Source of the DNA: Membranipora membranacea
Taxonomy: Eukaryota; Bryozoa; Gymnolaemata; Cheilostomatida; Membraniporidae
Assembly (NCBI GenBank): GCA_914767715.1
Contig: OU612066.1
Coordinates: 16,871,001 to 16,935,000, forward strand
Direction of reading: 5' to 3'
Length of the DNA stretch: 64,000 nucleotides
This document shows, piece after piece, positions 1 to 12,562 of the stretch. The notes under the pieces were generated by a model. That model did no database searches. It was not told where the DNA came from and saw nothing but the letters and a program-made list of their open reading frames with translations. Position 1 is the first letter of the stretch, and each line of letters begins with the position of its first letter. The translations under genes were made by a program, and so were the position numbers.

Positions 1-222
1 GAATGACTATTTGCTTGAACTGTGGGACTTTCTGTATTGTTTGATGGCTATGAAATGGTTTACCAGAATTCCGAAAAAAGCAGGTTCAGTAGCGCGGTTT
101 CACTCAGATAATGTCAAGTTCACATTTCAACAAACCAAAGGTTTTTATACTATTGTGATAATTCTTGTTGGTATCTCAACCGATTTGTGACAACATGAAT
201 TTATTCACTGTGTTTTTCCTAG

Positions 223-1912
223 GTTTGGAGTCCACATACTATCTCACACAAACTAATCAGAAGCTTAGTATCTTCATGGAGGACTTCGATGGTGAAACCA
301 GGACAGCAAACTACTCAACATTTTACATTGACAGTGAAGACCAAAAGTACATCAATCATGTAAGTTTGCTGGCTATTTGTCTTTGATGTCGAGTCATGTC
401 AGTTTTTCTACAGCTACGGTTACAGAATCGCACAATGTCCCTTGATAAACAATGCAGCCAGATCCTCAGCCGCAGCAACGGCAACGGCTCTGGCTGCAAT
501 GGAGAAAGATCATCAAGAGGCATTGTTGGAGACTCCTGTATCTATATGGCACCAAGTTACTACAAGCTTCTGAATTTTGCATAAACTCACTGCTGACAAT
601 ATATGATGCCTTCATGATTATTAATGAAACAAAAGAAGACAACAGTCTGAGAACACAAATCTGAAACATGGTTGTGAACCTTTTGATACAACTGCATCAT
701 TCGAAAATATGTATTGTGGATTATTTAAAACATTTAAGAATATGCAGCTTGTTTTGATACTTCAATCGCATAAGATTTAAAGTGATTGGATTCTACTGCA
801 GAGCTCAGGATATTTCGGAGATGCAGGAGACTCATGGATCACTAGTACCAATCAAAATCATGCTGGCCAACCTTTCTCCACCAGAGACAACGACAACGAT
901 GGTAACTATCAGCATTGTGCTGAACAATTCAAAGGTAAATAATCAATAGTACTAAGCATGTAAAATATTGTCAGACAACGCTTCCCACCCTTTTTGCTCC
1001 ATGCTCGGGTACTGGGACAATGTCCTGTTAACAGGGAAAAAACAGGTAAAAAAGGCCTAGTCGACGCAATGCAATCAACTGGCTGTGTCAAATTCAAATA
1101 GAGTTAGCAGAATTCAAATTTCTCCTGCTTTCTTGGGAATTAGAGGTAGTAGTGTAGTTTTTTTCATATGGATATGGAGTGCGCTGATGGAGAATTATGT
1201 GATACATATCCTCAATCAAGTTTCATTCTAAAAATCTCCTCAGAAAGATAGTGAGAATACATCTCATTGCTTAAATTGTTTTCAAATGCATTGTGTTATT
1301 AGCATCTTGCATTGATCAGTGTAAAACAAAGTTCATGTTAAAAGTAAATGATATGTAAAAATTGCCTAACTAAAGCAATGTAAAATTGACGGCTACAAAT
1401 TATACAGACTCACATTGATTTACTTTGAGGTTTATGATTTTTGGATTCAGAGATTCCCTAGTTTGCGTTGTCAAGAATTAAATTGACAACGTGTTATAAA
1501 ATCTTATAATTCTCAAGTGTGATGAGCCAGCACAACAAGCTAATTCATTCAATGTCCATTTATTGATGTCCGCAACCACAAATTACGGGGACTTGGCTGG
1601 AAAAGGTGTGACATTACATTAATTAACCAATGGTTTTGCTTGCTTGCTTGCTTGCTTTCAGAAAAAAAGAGAGCTATTGTCAATGTGGAAAGTCTCAATT
1701 CCTGCTTGGTCTCCTTTTCCCGCTTTATTAACTACAAAAACTCATTCTCTTTTGCAGGAGGGTGGTGGTTTCAAGATTGCCATGAAGTAAATCTTAATGG
1801 TCGTTGGTTTGCAGGCGGACATTACACAGAACATGCTACAGGCGCTTCTTGGTATAGATGGAGGGGACATAACTACTCGTATAAGACCATTTATATCAGG
1901 CTTAGCAGATAA
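223..1912 (+). CDS. Fibrinogen-related domain (FReD) protein, C-terminal part (5' exons off-window)
   Basis: Three exons join in frame: 223–359, 802–934 and 1758–1912 (TAA). They encode about 141 residues forming the C-terminal two-thirds of a fibrinogen C-terminal domain. Visible hallmarks are the TQTNQKLSIFMEDFDGETRT strand region, the calcium-site run DNDND before the conserved Cys (QHCAEQF), and the ligand-pocket end GGWW..CH...LNG..F.GG...GASWYRWRGHNYS. Such domains are secreted lectin-like recognition modules (ficolin, tachylectin, angiopoietin families). The first exon has an AG acceptor and starts in phase 1, so the N-terminal exons lie left of the window. Its exon lengths are 137, 133 and 155 bp, against 137, 136 and 155 bp in the convergent paralogue at 4429–10526, so the two are duplicates. 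Ligand and N-terminal partner domains are unknown. Confidence 0.9.
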
Positions 1913-2001
1913 TCATGTTAATTAAAAATAATTATCCTACATATTGGTGGTATATATGTGTGAACAGGTATTTCATTGTACTGTGATGAGCTGCATGTTG
2001 A

Positions 2002-2007
2002 AATAAA
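2002..2007 (+). promoter_or_regulatory. Poly(A) signal AATAAA of the plus-strand FReD gene
   Basis: A canonical AATAAA lies 90 bp after the TAA stop of the FReD gene ending at 1912. It gives that gene a short 3'UTR. Confidence 0.6.
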
Positions 2008-2899
2008 TACCTTGACTTAGCATCATGGAAAGACCAAAGTGGTCAGAACTTCAGAGTAATTAGCCTAAGTATTTGTGACATGTTTATGAATGTGTATTGC
2101 ACTGTGTTGTATCGTATTTTATTTTATTCTATTGTATTTTATCGCACTGCACTGCACTGCGGCCTAGGAGATTGTAGGTTCCCTCCATTGTATTATTATT
2201 TTATACAATGTGGACTACTTGCTGATGGGTTTGCTTTGGCATCAAAACACTGTTTCAATGACATTTGAGTAGCTGTTGCGTTCAATCAATCGAGATCACA
2301 AGATTAGTAGATGGATGAATGAACTATTATTGTCACAATGGCGAATGTGACATAAAAGGTTTAAGTGGCTGCTGTGATAAAAATCAAACTAAAAATATTT
2401 GAGCTGATCAATAAAGCTGACTTTCACTCGACGACCCCTATTCTAAGTGCTTTGGTGGTGATACAGCTGTGGATGGTGTCCTTATGGTTAGGAAGGAGAG
2501 CATCCGAGAGTTTTTTGACTGATTTAGCTATTTGGTGTAAGTTTGATTTCACATTATCTGTCAAATGGTATTAGATGATGGAAGATTGTTAGAGTAGGCT
2601 AATGGCAATCAGGTTTTGATAGGTGTTGTAAAAGAGCAAGCTTGAAGATTATAGATTTAAATGAATTTATTGATAATCCTTGACTAAGCTATAATACATG
2701 AGATAATTTCTAATAGAAATGTATTTCCAAACTCAATCCGGATCATTCCCATTTATAATTCATCATTTCTGCTAATTTGTCTTTTTGCATGAGACCATGA
2801 GGGAAATTGCCAATCCTAATTGCATAAACATTGTTGACTACACGCACACTCTCTTATATACTTGATGTCATGTATGATGGTCATTTGAAGCGCTAAACT

Positions 2900-2954
2900 G
2901 TATCTAACTAGTAAGTATCTAACTAGTATCTAACTAGTAAGTATCTAACTAGTT
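2900..2954. repeat. Short tandem repeat, unit gtatctaactagta(a)
   Basis: Four tandem copies of a 11–15-bp unit containing tatctaactagt. It is a small minisatellite in the spacer between the FReD genes. Confidence 0.8.
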
Positions 2955-4428
2955 AAATTTGGTTGTGAGCTTCTCGATTCTCTCATGAATGGTCATTATA
3001 GGATTGCTGTTAAATCGTTAACCTGTCTTGTGTGAACAATTCAACCCAGGAGACATGTTTAAAAAATCAGACCAAGGAAATAAAACAATAACTTTTATTT
3101 AAAACCATTTGAATGCTACCCAAAGAACAGTGGCCACCCGTGCAGGTTTTGGTACAAGAAAGAAATTGATAAAATTAAAAAATTAAAAGATTAATAAAGG
3201 AAACAACATTAAAACGATAAGTGAACGGCTTTCTCTCATACATATTTCACACATTCATTATCGAAATAGGAATAACAAAGTGTACGGTCCCTTAGTTTTC
3301 TTCATCACTCAGTGTTGCGTCGATGGTGATGACATCCGGAATATCACTAGTGTTGCCATGTTAAGGAACCAGTGTAAGTAGGTACCTGGTGACTCTACTT
3401 CAAGGTATTACTGAAATTTAAAGACTAGCATGCACAAAGGCCCTCAAACTGTCCTGAATCAGTTACAAATTTGAACATTTATATGCTGAATATTGGAGTT
3501 GCAAGAACCTATATTTTCTTCACATTTTAAGAATTAATAATCAGGGAAATGCAACTCAGACCAGATAACTCATTGCTCTGACCATTGGTTATCTTTTTTC
3601 TTTTTGTCACCAAGTTTGAATAATTCAGCCTGAGGTTTGTAACAACAAGCATCTAGCACACTATATTGCTACACAAATGGATGGAGTACATCGAAATTCA
3701 TGAAGTAAGTAGAGTAGCTCAAGAATAATTTCGTAAGCTATTTTTATCGCTACATGGAAGCTATTAGGACAACAGCAAATACTTGCATCAGACTGAAATA
3801 ACGTTACATTGCGACAAGTCATGTGACCTGCAGGAAGCCATCAAAACAAACAAAATCCAGAGTAGCTTTTTTTATCATGCTATATCAAGAAGTTTTGCGT
3901 ATCCATCCTCAAAACTTTACAATATGTAATTTGAGACATTAATGGATATATTGTGAAAGTAAGAAGGTCATTGACCAATTAGCCCAGAAGTTATGAGTGA
4001 AAAACCATGCAGAGAAACATGACGGTTCTACCGTAGGGTATGTAGAGATCAGCTGTATAAGTTAAGAGATGATTGAACCACTGCATTGCGGTGACATCAT
4101 CATCTCAATAGTAATAAATTCCAGCAGATGATTGGCATGTACATTTTGAATAAAATGAAGACGTTGACAAAGATGTGTTTTTTTGAGCTTTCAACTAGTA
4201 CAAACAACAAAGAGACCATCAACAAACGAACAATCAGCAATCACAACACAAAATATGCAGTGTATGCCAGTAGAGTCTTACAAAAACAGAAACCCAAACA
4301 AAAAAACTTCTGAGCTCACCAGTATGTAGATTTTCTACCATATTATCACTTATTTAATGTGAGAAGAGCTTTCCTGCTATCCTGAGCTATTTATATCCAT
4401 GACTTAGTATGCCGATGACTCTATATAA

Positions 4429-7400
4429 TTATCTACTAAGCCTGATATAAATGGTCTTAAGTGAGTAGTAATGTCCCCTCCATGTATACCAAGAAGCTCC
4501 TGTAGCAAATTCTGAGTAATCCCCACCTGGGTACCAGACACCATTCAGATCAGCTCTATGACAATTGTTGAACCACCAACCTCCTGAAAAACAGAAGCGG
4601 AGAACATAATGAGACAATAATATGAGGGCATTTTATGAGCGACAGATTTCCTGATGGTAGATAAGTATTCTTTGTTTCAGAGAAAATAAATCATAGCCTG
4701 CATAAACAAGTAATCTCTTATATTCATACTAGGATTAAAAATGCTCGCCTCGGCACTACCAGAACATGGTGCAAGTTATCCTATTGTCAACAATGAATAT
4801 TTTTCACTATTTGTAATGATTAGAACGTTGGAATCTTTACCCTTGAATGATGCAGCACAGTTAAGATTGCCGACAGCATCATTATCGTTGTCTCTAGTGG
4901 AGAAAGGTTGGCCGGCATGATTTTGTGCGCTGTTAGTTATCCATGAGTCTCCTGCATCTCCAGAATATGCTGATATCTACAAAGTTTTGCATCATCATAA
5001 TTGCATTGGCAAGAAATTGAACTTGAACTAACAACTGGCCACATGGATTTATTGGGAGTTGTCCGATGTGTTATCTTGAGAGCCCAATCATTTTTAACCA
5101 AAGCTGCTGGATTTTCTAGAGGTGTGTTTGGGAAATGTGGATGATTGATGATAAGTTATCACATAATGTCCTGCAACAAACTTACATGATTGGTGTACTG
5201 TTGGTCTTCACTATCTATGTAAAATGTAGAGTAGTTTGCTGTTCTGGTTTCACCATCAAAGTCCTCCATGAAGATGCTCAGCTTCTGATTTGTTTGTGTA
5301 AAATAGTGTATTGCTTCTAAGCCTAAGGGAAGACATGATATTGTTCATTATAGACAGTTTTCTGAGCTCTAATTTGAGGAGTTGTCCTCTCTCCAGTTTG
5401 GTACTTTTAACCCATGCCGTATAGGAAAAAACGTGCTGAAAGAGGTTTATCTTGAAAACCGCTTATGTTAGGATAAAAAATGATTTTCGATTCAGAATCT
5501 GCACCATTGAAAACCCTGTGAGACAGCGTTTCCAAATCATTGGGAGCTTGAAAGTTGATAAATCTTAATTTTAGTGACAAAATTCATGAAAAATTCCATG
5601 AAATTTGTCCGCAAAACTGGCAGAAATTGATATAATATACTATCCGAATATCAAAATTATTTCCCAAACTATGTCCCTATCAGTTTTCAATGGTGCGGTT
5701 TCTGAATCAAAATTTTTTTATCCTCACATAAACGGTTTTCAAGTCTAAAATGAGTACCTACCCCCAAAAGACAGCAGTGGCAACATCAGATTAAAGGAGT
5801 ATGATGGCCCTGCACATGCCACTTTGCCTCAAAGAACCGCATTCAAGTACCTGGGTACAACAATTCACCAGGAAGGAAGATGCAAGGCAGAGGTACAAGT
5901 GTGCATTGGCAGAGCCTGGGATAAGTGGAGAGAGTTGACTGGAGTATTGTGCGACAGGAAAGTCCCTCAGAAGTTGAAGGTGCTCATCTATAAGACAGTG
6001 ATACGCCCGGTGTTATTGTATGGAGCTGAAACATGGCCATTGACAGATTTTTAGTGATGGGCAAAATTTGAAAAAGCTCAAGTCAAGTCAAGCCAGCAGC
6101 CTCAAACCAGTACCGAGTCGAGCCGAGTCAGCTTCGCGCGACGGAACCATAGAGAGCTATTTGAGATACCAAACGACTGACAAAATTTTATGACACATGG
6201 GATTGAGACTGATAAAGCTGAGGACATTGGTCACTGGCAAGCTACATGTACATTCAATGGTGACTGGACTGGTTAAAATACCATATATGGATGAATATAA
6301 ATAATAAATATTTCATTTCACCCATTAAAGCTTACTGTTGTATTCCTGGGGGGAGAGGGGTGGTTAATGGGGTGTCACATTTAGCTTTATCCTTTTGCTC
6401 TGGGACTTCGGTGAAATACTCCCATACAACACTCTTCCTCTTTGGCCTGTCAAAACGATCTGTACTGGTTATTAACTAAATGAGACAGCTAGTGATGGCG
6501 AATTGTCAGATTTTGGCGAGACGGGACGGGACTGAGACAGCAAGAAAATTCGGGACGAGACCGAGACATATATCGATGCCGATAAAACATTCTTCAGATA
6601 TCACAATATAAAAGAATGGTGGATTTTCATTCACTATCACTAGTGCAATCAGCTTATAGTACATTTGATTCAGTTTGTAACTTAAGGATAATAAGGAACT
6701 ATGTTGAGACCAAGTTTCATCGAATTCTGTCAAGTATTTAATGAATTATAGATGCCTAAAGAAAGCTTAATGTAGTTTTGTAAGCCCATTAATAATCGCA
6801 GCAAAAGTATGACTAATAACTATCTTTTCATAATACAATAGTTGTAAATTCTAATGACGTCACATAATATGCTGATCACAAAGTCACTGGTTTGAGTCTG
6901 GATGTAGGCAATATTTTGACCAGCTCCTACCATATACAATGCTAGTAGTCCCAACATGTGCAGAACCAAACGCGACCGAACTCGACCGAACTCGACCGAA
7001 CTCGACCGAACTCGACCGAACTCGACCAAACTCGACCAACCAGATGCAAACTCGCCAAGGCGAGCTTGTGGCTCGACCCAGGCAAACTAGACCAACCGAG
7101 TGGTCTAGCTTGACTCGCCCGTCACTACAGATTATCTTGCTGAAAGATTCAGTGTATGTGAGATGAGAATGTTGCTATACTGTCTTGGAATTAGACTTGA
7201 GGAGCACAAAACCTAAGTATAAAGGAAGAAGCGAATGTCATGAGGTTGTTAGACTTGTTCAGGAGAAGAAGGAGATTGCAGTGGTTTGGGAATGTGTACA
7301 GACGAGAAGAAGATGGTGACATCAGAAGAGTACATGAGATGAGAGTGGAAGGAAGGAGAAATCGGGGACGCCCAAAGCATAGATGGAAGGATACAATCAG

Positions 7401-10400
7401 GAAGGATCTCCAATCCTGTTCCCTCAGTGAGGAGGATGCTCAGGACAGGATTAGATGGAGAAGTTTGATAGAGCTAAGCCACCCGGACAGGACAGAGCGG
7501 AGATAGGTGAGGATAGGTGAGGATAGGTGAGGATTAGCGGTTTTCAAGATAACCTTCTTTTCAGCACGTTTTTCCAAAGTGGAGAGAGGACAACTCTAAA
7601 TTGAGGTCCAAATCAGAGCTCAGAAAACTGTCTATTTGCGCTCATTTGGTGGTTGTTGATGATAAATTTCAGTTCAAATAATGAAATATCTAATACAGGG
7701 AATACAGAAATTGTTTATTATCCATGCTCTAATAGTCGTTGGTGATGATAAATGACAATTCATAAATGATGAGTTATTTATTAATACAGAGAATATCATG
7801 CTGAAAAGAAAAATGATCACAAAATTGATTATTAGATTTAGAGAGGTGAATATATTGTTATTTCCACTGGTAAATCGGATGCCTTGTCCAAAAAGCTACT
7901 GATGATGTTCTCATCGGTTCATAATGAAGTGAAAAATCTTTGAGTAGATGTGGTTAAATGAAATGTTGGGCCAAAACTTGTAACAGGTAGCTCTAACAAA
8001 GCTTTGTCTTGAGATTAAGCAGCCACTTACCTATCCAATACTCTCCAGTTAGATAGCCAAATCCATTCACATAATCTACCCAGTCTCTCTCAAAATCTAC
8101 AGAACCATCCAGTCTTCTCTGAATAACGGTCCATCCAGAAGTAGAATCAAACTGACATACTACTTTTATTACTTTCCATGTCGAGTTGGGTTTCAGACAA
8201 AACAAACCACCAGATTGTCTCTCTCCTTCGTCAAAAGCATCTTGGCAATCTACATTAAAATGGGCTGTTATCAACAAAGTTATCTTCGATTGGAAGATGA
8301 TTTTAAAATCACACTTACACTCCTACCTTAAATTTTTCAAGTACATCACGATAATTTGTTGCAATTTTGTCTATCTGTTAACACCGCATAACAATATGAA
8401 AGATAATTACAACTTTTTATCAGTCAAGACTTTGACTACAGATAAATATCTAGGTGAAGATTTCAAAGTAAGAATAATTGGTCATTGTCCCTAACCAGGG
8501 AGGGTAGCTTCAAAACGATGCAATGTGACTGGAGTGATGTCACTCCATTAATTGGCTGATGCCGCCGACAATTGGTTCCTGATTGTAATCACTAATAATG
8601 ATGTCATATGTCACTTAGTAATCTGCTTTGGTGGCACAGTGGCGGCACAGCTAGCTGCTGACTTATAGTCTCAGGGCAAAACAAGTTCATGCAAATTATA
8701 CAACACAACAGTTTTGCCAAAATGGCATCACAGAGCATTCAAAACTCAAATTGCAGTTAAGAGGATGACAAAAATGTCAACAAAATGTTAATCTCTTTTG
8801 GAAGTTACTTAAACATTGTAAGAAAACTTGTTGTCAGTGACATGTTAAGTCAGTATGTGACCATCAAGTAGGGCACTCATTTCAATGATTACGTGACATG
8901 ATGACACTTATGCTATACAAATTGGGTTGTGTCTGATCATTCCCCTTAAATACAACGAGGACTTATAAAGCTTTGATGAAGTCATTTTTCTGCACCTTGT
9001 CTCCCAAGGCTGACATCAATAAAGTTTATCAACATTAAAACTATCATGTTCCTTCATTAATATGTGATCAAGCTTATCCGAATGTTATAGATAGATGGTC
9101 GCCATCACTCTGTTTGCAGGATAGCCTTGTGACATAGTATATCTCTGCAGCCCAGCGGTGAAGGGGCAGCCTTCCATCAATAAAGGCAACTCCAAGTGTT
9201 AAAGGTTATCTCAAAGGAGATCTCAAAGCCAGTGTTCCATGTAGGCCCAAATATTTCTAAATTATGGGTTTCAATTGTTTTCCCAATTTGGGTACTCAGA
9301 CTGGGTGAATTGGTTCAAGCCCTATGCTGCAGAGACAAATGTATGCCTCAACAGTTCACACATGCACATAGTGGGTCACTATGAACCCAACCAAATAAAA
9401 AACATGTTTAAGTTGGAAGGATCAATAAAGTTTCCCTGCCTCTGCCCTTTTATCATTCAACAAGGACACCAGAGTTTGGAATAGGGATGAAATGACAGGT
9501 GAAAATGAGTAGGGGTTGAGTATCGGGTATTTCTGAAAGATGATTAAAGTCTGGAATGGGTACGTGTGCTAAACTCTGATAAAACCATTTTATAGCCGAC
9601 AAAGAATTAAGTAAGGTTAAGTCATGTATGGTGTGTGTATGTTGAAAACATGTCTCACCTTGATAAATTTTCAAAGTTCCATTGCTGACACAAGACAGGT
9701 TCTTGGAGTAACTGCAATCCTACAATGACCAAACAAATGAGGCAATAAGAAGAGCTCAGAACCAAGCAAAACTAGTAGCTGGCATGCACAATTATAGGCA
9801 GTAATATTTCAATTGTACCAAATGAGCAACGCAGTCTGACCTTCCAATGTGGTTATGTTGTGACAAAACTAGACTAAGTTTTTACATAGTTTAGCTTATT
9901 TTTGAACAAGATCTTAATGTAGATACCTACCACGATAGGATTATTTGTCTGATCACAGTCAGGCTTCTCAAAGTATATCACTGATGTAGACTCTGAACTT
10001 TGGTTGAGTGAGTCTGACTGAGACCCAGCAAATAGATAGCAGAGCTTGTCATCTCCAACAAAAATGGCCGATTTGCATCTTTCATCCATTGTGCACCTCG
10101 TTGTGCAGTATGACTTTACGGGGCTCGCTGTGAAATAAGGAAACTTGACAATATTGTTGCATACACAAAAATCAAATACAAAATCTGAGAATAATCCTTA
10201 TCCATGGAACAAGTGTCTTTTTGAAATATTATCTCTTTGCATCCAGATTAAGTTATGTTTTTAGAGTTTTGCAGACACTTATTATACTCTAAAACAAAGT
10301 TATACCTGGCTGGTTATGTTTGAAGCACTGCTATTAAAATACAGACTAGAAACCGCTGATGTAAGAAGCAAAAACAACTCTCACCGTGAGTAATGTTATC

Positions 10401-10526
10401 GGTGCCACTCTGTAAACTTGATTTCTGGATATCTCGAGCCACACGGTATTGTGACACATTGTCTGCCAGTGACATCATCGACAAGGTACTTGCGAGTATC
10501 AGGGTGAAAATGATATTGATGTACAT
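4429..10526 (-). CDS. Secreted fibrinogen-related (FReD) protein with Cys-rich PAN-like N-terminus, complete
   Basis: Seven exons on the minus strand: 10385–10526, 9931–10127, 9659–9719, 8031–8249, 5186–5322, 4841–4976 and 4429–4583. They total 1047 nt (348 aa), with every phase matching. Residues 1–~21 (MYINIIFTLILASTLSMMSL) are a signal peptide; an in-frame ATG lies nine bases upstream, so the exact start is uncertain. Residues ~49–113 are Cys-rich (SYCTTRCTMDERC… KLCYLF) and resemble a PAN/apple module; this is a weaker call. The fibrinogen C-terminal domain runs from C135 to the end: WTVIQRRLDGSVDFERDW, EYWIGLEAIH, calcium run DNDND at 281–285, C292, and GASWYTWRGHYYSLK. The protein is predicted to be an extracellular lectin or recognition protein. 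The gene faces the paralogue at 223–1912 tail to tail. The 2.7-kb intron at 5323–8030 contains nested transposons. Confidence 0.92.
6052..7127. mobile_element. Non-autonomous hAT-like DNA transposon (1,076 bp) inserted in the LINE
   Basis: The ends are inverted: left TAGTGATGGGC, right GCCCGTCACTA. They are flanked by an 8-bp target duplication, CAGATTTT (6044–6051) and CAGATTAT (7128–7135), with one mismatch. Removing the element and one duplicate restores the LINE reading frame (…WPLTD, then YLAERF…). The termini are rich in gagtcgag/gacgggac motifs. A second left-type terminus, TAGTGATGG, lies inside at 6490, so the element may be compound. No transposase is present. Confidence 0.85.
6967..7039. 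repeat. 10-bp minisatellite ctcgaccgaa
   Basis: About seven tandem decamers sit near the right end of the hAT-like element. The last copies drift to ctcgaccaaa. The 10-bp period gives a spurious open frame with a repeating 10-residue pattern. Confidence 0.9.
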
Positions 10527-11181
10527 TATCAACATATAAAATAGGTACAACTAATCCTTATGACTTGATAAAGTCTGTTTCCCTACCACACTTCGACTTG
10601 TGTGTTACACTAAGTCCATTGTTTAGAGCTACATCGACTCTGCTCCAACCTAATATGTTGAGTGGCGAAAAGAATAAGCCCAGCCTACATTTACCACCGT
10701 TGTGAAAAAAACTAAAGCTACAAATAAACGATATCATATAGGATATGTACTATCCACACCTGGACTTAAAATGATTATTTATTGATGGATTCAGACGTAG
10801 GATGTGTAATAGTGATACCTATATTGATATTGATTTCAAAATTCAATTCAATTGAACCCACTGCAAATGACCTGGAATATTGTCCTTAGAGGTTTGCAAA
10901 GTGTCAGTCGGCCAGCTGGTTCGGGTCCCAGCGGGCAACCTTTCAAGTTTGATTGTTCCAGCCCCCTGCTATCTTAGTTGTATATCTCTAATGTTTACCC
11001 GTCTTCTGACTGACTAATGGAAAGACATTTAGACAATCTAGAAACAAAGCTGATGGCACTCAGAATTGCAGTTGTACTAAAGTTTATACTGAACGTTGAA
11101 CTAATTGTTTCTCAGATTAGAGTTTTCTAAATCAAAGAACTGACACCTCAGCTGAAATTGAGCGTACTTTAGACCTATCGC

Positions 11182-11300
11182 TACGGTTGACCAAAACCGC
11201 CAGTTTTTCCCACGTAATATCCCTAGTGCCTGTAATTACGCCATAATTACAGGCACTGGGGATATTATGTGGGAAAAATTGGCAGTTTGGGTCAACTGTA
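11182..11300. repeat. Palindromic foldback (about 58-bp arms, almost no loop)
   Basis: The left arm runs from tacggttgacc through cagtttttcccac and gtgcctgtaattacg. The right arm is its inverted copy, ending ggtcaactgta, with a handful of mismatches. It looks like a small MITE or hairpin element; no clear target duplication is seen. Confidence 0.85.
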
Positions 11301-12363
11301 CTATCGCCTGATCACCATGTGCACTGTTAATTCACAGAGTTATAACAACAGCTGTTAATTTATTAGAGTAATGATTTACTTATTTTGAAGCTGATAATTA
11401 CAAAATTGAATCTCGGAACTCGAAGCCATTTGATTGGCCACCTGCCGTGGTGGCTACTCATTTCAACGTGTGCAGAATTAATAGCAAGAGTTGTTTTCTA
11501 TAGTCAATATATGCTATGTTGATTATCAATTAATACAGGGCCTGTCTCATTCTCCCTGATCTATATTACTTCCAGAACCAGAACGCATGATGCAAACTTA
11601 GCATTATGACATCTCGTTTGTGGTAATGATAGCCTATAGGTTTACACACATGGCCTGTCTGCAAAGGTTTTAAGATTGAGATAAATTGTGAATAAGAGTT
11701 GTCTGTCCTGTGTGCATTGTTTGTGAACAAAATTATTTGGGAATCCCAGGTGGGTTGGCCCAGTGGTAAATATCAATAAATGACGTTACAGTGAATTAAT
11801 ACGGGAAAAGATGAGAGTTGAAACTGAATGGGAAAATGACAACAAATTTATTGCCGATCCAGATAGTGTCTTGCTAATCGCCCTATCAATCGTAATTTGT
11901 CAAACATCGATCATCTTAACCAACAAATTATGCAATTTCAGGCATTAAGGATTGTGTTAATTAATACTAACTAGGGACCACTGGTGAGTTACATAACCTA
12001 ACTAAACTGAATGATACAGCGAGACAGGGCATAGGTTTTATAGTAGTTTACCAGTGATCTACATGCCAAGCCAAGATCACAACAGTCAGTATGTGTTATT
12101 GCAGAAATGCTGAGTGTTCATTGGCTGCAAACACATGTCTTGATTGTGATAAACCATTGCTTACTCTGTTGCTTGCAACCTGCACTTCAGCAGAATAAAA
12201 GTAGAGAAAGTATTTGAAATAATTACTTGATTTTGTTCAACTTTGTTTTACTCATGATGAGGATCATTTGGATTACATGTTATCTTCAAAACTCCATTTA
12301 TCTTGCGATCACAATTACTTTTTTGTAATATTTTGAGGAAACAAATTTGGATACATCAAAGAT

Positions 12364-12369
12364 TTTATT
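12364..12369 (-). promoter_or_regulatory. Poly(A) signal AATAAA of the PH-adaptor gene
   Basis: AATAAA on the minus strand, about 194 bp after the stop at 12563. Confidence 0.5.
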
Positions 12370-12562
12370 CCTTCAATTCTGAACAATTATCCTTAGGGCA
12401 CATAGATAATGATATAAATTATAAAGAGCCTGGAATGAATTCAGTTACAATCTTGTGCTGAAAAAGAAATCAAGCATAACCATTGACCAAAAATTTTCAA
12501 AACAGTGAATGTTGATGAATTATCGACAAAAGAACTCTAAATTCTAAAAGACATCTTTAAAA

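Larger units (their letters stand above)
1913..4428. other. Intergenic spacer between convergent FReD genes
   Basis: This 2.5-kb AT-rich stretch holds the 3'UTR and poly(A) signal of the left gene and the short tandem repeat at 2900–2954. I see no spliceable coding exon in it. The short open frames around 2080, 2365 and 4128 have no recognisable protein pattern. Confidence 0.6.
5744..7537 (+). mobile_element. 5'-truncated RTE-like LINE, reverse-transcriptase C-terminal part
   Basis: The plus frame from about 5785 reads the end of a non-LTR reverse transcriptase: FKYLGTTIHQEG, WRELTGVLCDRKVP, then VIRPVLLYGAETW. After the hAT insertion the frame resumes (CEMRMLLYCLGIRLEEH at about 7163–7213). 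It continues through the typical C-terminal arginine-rich block LQWFGNVYRRE … RNRGRPKHRWKD … EEDAQDRIRWRSL to a stop at 7506. The 3' end is a short tandem tail of aggataggtg units. The 11-bp duplication CGGTTTTCAAG (5733–5743 and 7538–7548) marks target-primed insertion into the foldback element. It is truncated, interrupted and antisense to the host gene, so non-functional. The RTE clade is judged from protein pattern only. Confidence 0.85.
5351..7634. mobile_element. Foldback/MITE-like element with long inverted arms, split by a LINE insertion
   Basis: The left arm starts at 5351 (TAGACAGTTTTCTGAGCTC) and reappears inverted, ending at 7634. The inner arm around 5450–5520 (…GGATAAAAAATG…CACCATTGAAAAC) is inverted at about 5685–5743. 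The right arm is cut at 5743 and resumes at 7538 after a LINE. The 11-bp CGGTTTTCAAG occurs on both sides of the cut. Without the insertion the element is roughly 480 bp. A TA dinucleotide at each end could be its target duplication. It lies in an intron of the FReD gene and has no coding capacity. Confidence 0.8.
10527..12562. other. Intergenic spacer between FReD and PH-adaptor genes
   Basis: This stretch holds the 5' flank of the FReD gene (minus), a 119-bp perfect-looking foldback at 11182–11300 and the 3'UTR of the PH-adaptor gene. I see no coding exon. Confidence 0.6.

Noticed and set aside
1640-1757. Upstream extension of the final exon of the left FReD gene
   Set aside because: It is intron read-through. 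The true exon starts at 1758 after TTTGCAG and is in phase with the previous exon.
6820-7166. Open frames with repeating TELDRTRPNS-like pattern on both strands
   Set aside because: They are translation of a 10-bp minisatellite inside a non-autonomous transposon.
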